NCBI GenBank assembly: GCA_013349695.1
Contig: DUZD01000231.1
Span: 1-6,484 of the forward strand
DNA from: Rhodospirillaceae bacterium
Lineage (GTDB): Bacteria; Pseudomonadota; Alphaproteobacteria; Rhodospirillales; 2-02-FULL-58-16
DNA length: 6,484 bases
Direction of reading: 5' to 3'
Under the pieces are notes generated by a model, which did not search any database, was not told the DNA's origin, and saw only the letters and a program-made list of their open reading frames with translations. Position 1 is the stretch's first letter. Every line of letters starts with the position of its first letter. Made by a program: the position numbers and the translations under genes. This document shows, piece after piece, positions 3,847 to 6,484 of the stretch.

Positions 3847-6212
3847 TGGCGCGGGTTGCTTCCATATCGCAGCAAATTTGGGACATGAAGTACCGTCTCA
3901 AAAGGTCCGACGGCCGGCCTGTGGACAAAACCATTGCCGATACCTGGCGCCGGCTGGCCCGGTTTTTGGCGACACCTGAAAACGACCCGGATTTTTGGGA
4001 AAGCCGCTTTTACGAAGCCTTGGAGGATTTCCGTTTTCTACCCGCCGGGCGGATACTTTCCGGCGCCGGCTCGGGACGGAAAGTGACCCTGTTCAACTGT
4101 TTCGTCATGGGCGACATCGCCGATGACATGACGGGGATATTCGAGAGCCTCAAGGAGGCGGCGCTGACCATGCAGCAGGGCGGCGGCATCGGCTACGATT
4201 TCTCCAGTTTAAGACCCAAGGGAGCGCCGGTGAATGGCGTCGGCGCGGACGCCTCCGGGCCTCTGAGCTTCATGGACGTCTGGGACGCCATGTGCAGGAC
4301 CATCATGAGCGCCGGCTCCAGACGCGGCGCCATGATGGCGGTGATGCGTTGCGACCACCCGGACATCGAGGCTTTCATCGAAGCCAAACGCGAGCCGGGA
4401 CGCCTCAGGATGTTCAATCTTTCGGCGCTGGTGACGGATACTTTCATGCGGGCGGTGAAAGAGGACGCGGCCTGGGAGTTGCAGTTTAACGGCACCACGT
4501 ACAAAAGCCTCGCGGCGCGGGAGCTGTGGAGCAAAATCATGCGGGCGACCTACGCATACGCCGAACCCGGCGTCATTTTCATCGACCGCATCAACCGTCT
4601 GAATCCCCTTTATTACTGCGAGCACATCCACGCCACCAATCCCTGCGGCGAGCAGCCGCTGCCGCCTTATGGCGCCTGTCTGTTGGGTTCGGTCAACCTG
4701 GCCAAGCTGATCGATGCCCCTTTCTCCGAGCAAGCTCGTCTCGATATGAACGCCCTGGAACGCTTGGTCGGGACGGCGGTCAGGATGATGGACAACGTCA
4801 TCGAGGTCTCCAAATTCCCCTTGCCCAACCAGGAACACGAAGCCAAGGCCAAACGCCGCATCGGTTTGGGCGTCACCGGACTCGCCGACGCCCTGATCAT
4901 GTGCCGGGCGCGCTACGGCGGCCGCGACGCCGTGCGTTTGACCAAGACCTGGATGAAGGCGATCCGGCGCGCCGCCTACCTGACCTCGTCCCGGCTGGCG
5001 GCGGAAAAAGGTATTTTTCCTCTCTACGATGCCGAGAAATATCTGGCCGGCGAGACCATCGGGGGGCTCGACGAAGACATCCTGGCCGCCATCGCCGAAC
5101 ACGGCATCCGCAACGCGCTGCTGACTTCCATCGCGCCGACGGGGACCATTTCCCTTTTCGCCGACAACGTCTCTTCCGGCCTCGAGCCGGTGTTCAGCTT
5201 CAATTACACCCGCCGCGTCACCATGTCCGACGGCACCCGCCGCGAGGAACAAGTCACCGACTTCGCCCTTCGCCTGTTCCGGCTGATGTTCGGCGACAGG
5301 GCGCCGCTGGAGGATTATTTCGTCGACGCCCAACAGTTGAGCCCCAACGACCATTTGGTCATGCAGGCCGCCGTTCAGAAATACATCGACGGCTCCATTT
5401 CCAAGACTATCAACTGCCCGGAAAGCATTTCCTTCGAGGACTTCAAGGGCATCTACGCGCAGGCCTACGAGCTGGGCTGCAAGAGCTGCACCACGTACAG
5501 ACCCAACGAAATCACCGGCGCCGTGCTGGAAGTCACGGAAGACAAGGGCAAGGCCGAAGATGCCGAGCCCGAACTGCCGCTGACGGCGCCCGCCGTCAAC
5601 GCCAGGCCCAGGGACATTGGCGATTCCGGCTCCGTCGTCTACTTGACCCAGCCGTTGGACCGGCCCGAGGCCCTGCCCGGCGCCACCTACAAGGTGCTTT
5701 GGCCGGAAAGCGACCACGCCATCTATATCACCCTGAACGACATTGTCGAGGATCGCCGGCGCCGACCTTTCGAGATTTTCATCAACTCCAAGAATATGGA
5801 GCATTACGCCTGGACGGTGGCCCTGACGCGAATGATTTCGGCGGTGTTTCGGCGCGGCGGCGACGTCACTTTCGTGGTCGGGGAACTGAAGGCCGTCTTC
5901 GATCCGCGCGGCGGCCATTGGATGGGCGGCAAGTACGTGCCTTCGCTGCTCGCCGCCATCGGCGAAGTCATCGAACGGCATATGATCAACATCGGCTTTA
6001 TCGCCCGGACGGGGGGGTTGGGCGACGACAAGGGCGAGGCCAAGCCCAAGGTGGTCAACCTGACGGGCGGCGGCGTGGAGCCGCCCTCTCCGGCCCAAGG
6101 CCGGAACCCGCAAGGGCTGTTCCGCGACTGTCTCAAATGCGGCGAACCCAGCCTCATCCGCCAGGAAGGCTGCGACGTCTGCACGTCCTGTGGCTATTCC
6201 AAGTGCAGTTGA
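3846..6212 (+). CDS. nrdJ: Adenosylcobalamin-dependent class II ribonucleotide reductase NrdJ
   Basis: NrdJ converts ribonucleotides (probably diphosphates) to deoxyribonucleotides using coenzyme B12 as radical source, without needing oxygen or a second subunit. The 788-residue product matches the NrdJ_Z type. Catalytic residues by analogy with characterised class II enzymes are: redox Cys85 in FNCFV, Asn265/Cys267/Glu269 in NPCGEQ (Cys267 the thiyl radical site) and redox partner Cys278 in YGACLLGS. The phosphate-binding loop is APTGTIS (430-436), followed by SSGLEP (443-448). A TSCPD domain spans about 598-720. The tail carries C762-x2-C765-x10-C776-x2-C779-x2-C782-x4-C787, probably a zinc-ribbon or thiol-relay module. 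No N-terminal ATP-cone is visible, so dATP inhibition through a cone is not expected. The start is fixed by an in-frame TAA directly upstream (3840-3842); AGGT at 3837-3840 is the likely ribosome binding site. The gene appears intact. Confidence 0.95.
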   Translation: MARVASISQQIWDMKYRLKRSDGRPVDKTIADTWRRLARFLATPENDPDFWESRFYEALEDFRFLPAGRILSGAGSGRKVTLFNCFVMGDIADDMTGIFESLKEAALTMQQGGGIGYDFSSLRPKGAPVNGVGADASGPLSFMDVWDAMCRTIMSAGSRRGAMMAVMRCDHPDIEAFIEAKREPGRLRMFNLSALVTDTFMRAVKEDAAWELQFNGTTYKSLAARELWSKIMRATYAYAEPGVIFIDRINRLNPLYYCEHIHATNPCGEQPLPPYGACLLGSVNLAKLIDAPFSEQARLDMNALERLVGTAVRMMDNVIEVSKFPLPNQEHEAKAKRRIGLGVTGLADALIMCRARYGGRDAVRLTKTWMKAIRRAAYLTSSRLAAEKGIFPLYDAEKYLAGETIGGLDEDILAAIAEHGIRNALLTSIAPTGTISLFADNVSSGLEPVFSFNYTRRVTMSDGTRREEQVTDFALRLFRLMFGDRAPLEDYFVDAQQLSPNDHLVMQAAVQKYIDGSISKTINCPESISFEDFKGIYAQAYELGCKSCTTYRPNEITGAVLEVTEDKGKAEDAEPELPLTAPAVNARPRDIGDSGSVVYLTQPLDRPEALPGATYKVLWPESDHAIYITLNDIVEDRRRRPFEIFINSKNMEHYAWTVALTRMISAVFRRGGDVTFVVGELKAVFDPRGGHWMGGKYVPSLLAAIGEVIERHMINIGFIARTGGLGDDKGEAKPKVVNLTGGGVEPPSPAQGRNPQGLFRDCLKCGEPSLIRQEGCDVCTSCGYSKCS

Positions 6213-6242
6213 TGCGCCTTCGTGTATCGGCCGTTCAAACGG

Positions 6243-6266
6243 ATAATTCGGTGACAGCATACTTAA
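6243..6266 (+). repeat. 24-bp repeat unit, copy 1 (direct)
   Basis: The unit starts ATAATTCGGTGACAGCATAC and ends TTAA. It is identical over 24 bases to copy 2, and the unit starts are 26 bp apart. It begins 30 bases after the nrdJ stop. The sequence resembles REP/MITE-type repeats I associate with REP-associated (Y1 family) transposases, but no transposase is in the window. Confidence 0.85.
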
Positions 6267-6268
6267 AA

Positions 6269-6292
6269 ATAATTCGGTGACAGCATACTTAA
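6269..6292 (+). repeat. 24-bp repeat unit, copy 2 (direct)
   Basis: Exact copy of the unit at 6243-6266, two bases after it. It can pair with the inverted copy at 6331-6353 to form a 23-bp stem with a 38-base loop. In an nrdJ transcript this would be a very stable 3' structure, but with no following T-run it is not a standard intrinsic terminator. Confidence 0.85.
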
Positions 6293-6303
6293 TTCGAACT
6301 TAA
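6289..6303. promoter_or_regulatory. CtrA-box-like motif TTAA-N7-TTAA
   Basis: TTAATTCGAACTTAA has the exact half-site spacing of the alphaproteobacterial cell-cycle regulator CtrA. It lies where repeat copy 2 ends, in the loop between inverted copies, in locally AT-rich sequence. No gene start follows within the window, so any target would lie past the right edge. Chance occurrence or a by-product of the repeat ends is quite possible. Confidence 0.2.
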
Positions 6304-6310
6304 ATTCGGT
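6303..6310 (+). repeat. Degenerate fragment of the 24-bp repeat
   Basis: AATTCGGT reproduces the conserved start of the unit, and the sequence then diverges. Another AATTCG is at 6291-6296, each preceded by CTTA. These may be remnants of decayed copies in the same cluster. Confidence 0.4.
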
Positions 6311-6330
6311 AGATTCCACAACCTTAGAAA

Positions 6331-6353
6331 TAAGTATGCTGTCACCGAATTAT
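6331..6353 (-). repeat. 24-bp repeat unit, copy 3 (inverted)
   Basis: This is the reverse complement of the first 23 bases of the unit at 6243-6266 and 6269-6292, with no internal mismatch. With copies 1-2 it makes a terminal-inverted-repeat arrangement around a core of only about 40 bases, as in a very small non-autonomous element or a REP doublet. Confidence 0.85.
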
Positions 6354-6484
6354 CGTCTGAAATATATAAATATTTGGCGGAGGGAAAGGGACTGGGATCG
6401 AACCTTCTCTGTTGCGGGTGCGAAATGAACGGAGAGCGTTTTTGATGGCCGATTGGTGAGCGAAGGATACCGGCGTCAAACTCG
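6354..6484. other. No supported gene
   Basis: These 131 bases hold no open frame with a plausible start and ribosome binding site on the plus strand. A minus-strand frame stays open from the right edge through the repeat to a stop at 6289-6291 (65 codons), but it reads through the inverted repeat and shows no family pattern. Reverse-strand TTCGATCC with a distal CCGCCA around 6375-6404 recalls a tRNA 3' end, but the spacing is wrong. Confidence 0.5.

Noticed and set aside
4209..6260. 683-codon open frame on the minus strand antisense to nrdJ
   Set aside because: Long antisense frames are common opposite GC-rich genes. The translation has no family motif, and the plus-strand frame has every catalytic motif of NrdJ.
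4526..6280. 584-codon plus-strand frame in a different register within nrdJ
   Set aside because: The translation is Arg/Pro/His-rich low-information sequence, typical of the shifted frame of a GC-rich gene, and it ends inside the downstream repeat.
6243..6353. CRISPR array
   Set aside because: The direct copies are separated by two bases, not by spacers of about 30, and the third copy is inverted.
6269..6353. Intrinsic terminator of nrdJ
   Set aside because: The hairpin is strong but its loop is 38 bases and no T-run follows the 3' arm. A role in mRNA 3' stability remains possible.
6375..6411. tRNA gene on the minus strand
   Set aside because: GGTTCGATCC and a distal CCGCCA recall a tRNA 3' end, but there are 21 instead of 16 bases after the T-loop, the T-stem does not pair, and no matching 5' acceptor strand follows upstream.
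6289..6483. 65-codon minus-strand frame entering from the right edge
   Set aside because: It reads through the inverted repeat copy and has no recognisable pattern; only the sequence to the right of the window could revive it.

Overview
The window looks like chromosomal DNA from a GC-rich alphaproteobacterium, most likely Rhodospirillales-like. Three things suggest this: an MJ0042-type zinc-ribbon gene transcribed divergently from ftsE, an ftsE-ftsX-DUF218-plsC gene string, and the residue patterns of FtsX and PlsC. The taxonomic placement is inferred from recognised protein patterns and gene order, not from a search.

Layout. Positions 1-230 (minus strand) hold the N-terminal part of a zinc-ribbon protein that runs off the left edge inside a polyproline tract. 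A 215-bp divergent intergenic region (231-445) follows. Positions 446-3548 (plus strand) form one tight operon: ftsE, ftsX, a YdcF/DUF218 membrane-anchored protein and plsC. Its junctions are a 4-bp overlap, a 3-bp gap and a 4-bp overlap, so translation is probably coupled throughout. A 297-bp intergenic region (3549-3845) contains a near-perfect palindrome over the plsC stop, two DnaA-box-like repeats, a plausible sigma-70 promoter and a leader rich in potential RNA structure. Positions 3846-6212 encode a complete adenosylcobalamin-dependent (class II) ribonucleotide reductase, NrdJ, with a TSCPD domain and a C-terminal cysteine cluster. Positions 6213-6484 carry no supported gene. They hold a cluster of a 24-bp repeat (two direct copies, one inverted, one fragment) resembling REP/MITE-type sequences, with a CtrA-box-like motif between the copies.

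How the genes fit together. FtsE and FtsX form the ABC-type complex that couples division to activation of peptidoglycan hydrolysis. PlsC makes phosphatidic acid for membrane synthesis. The DUF218 protein between them belongs to a family linked to envelope integrity. The operon therefore reads as an envelope and division growth unit. NrdJ supplies deoxyribonucleotides independently of oxygen and appears to be a separate transcription unit.

I found no clearly novel multi-gene system. The least ordinary signals are the nrdJ leader (two interlocking stems that could form a pseudoknot, a 13-bp bulged hairpin covering a Shine-Dalgarno-like GGAG, and a four-codon ORF ending in TAATG on the nrdJ start) and the repeat cluster downstream of nrdJ.
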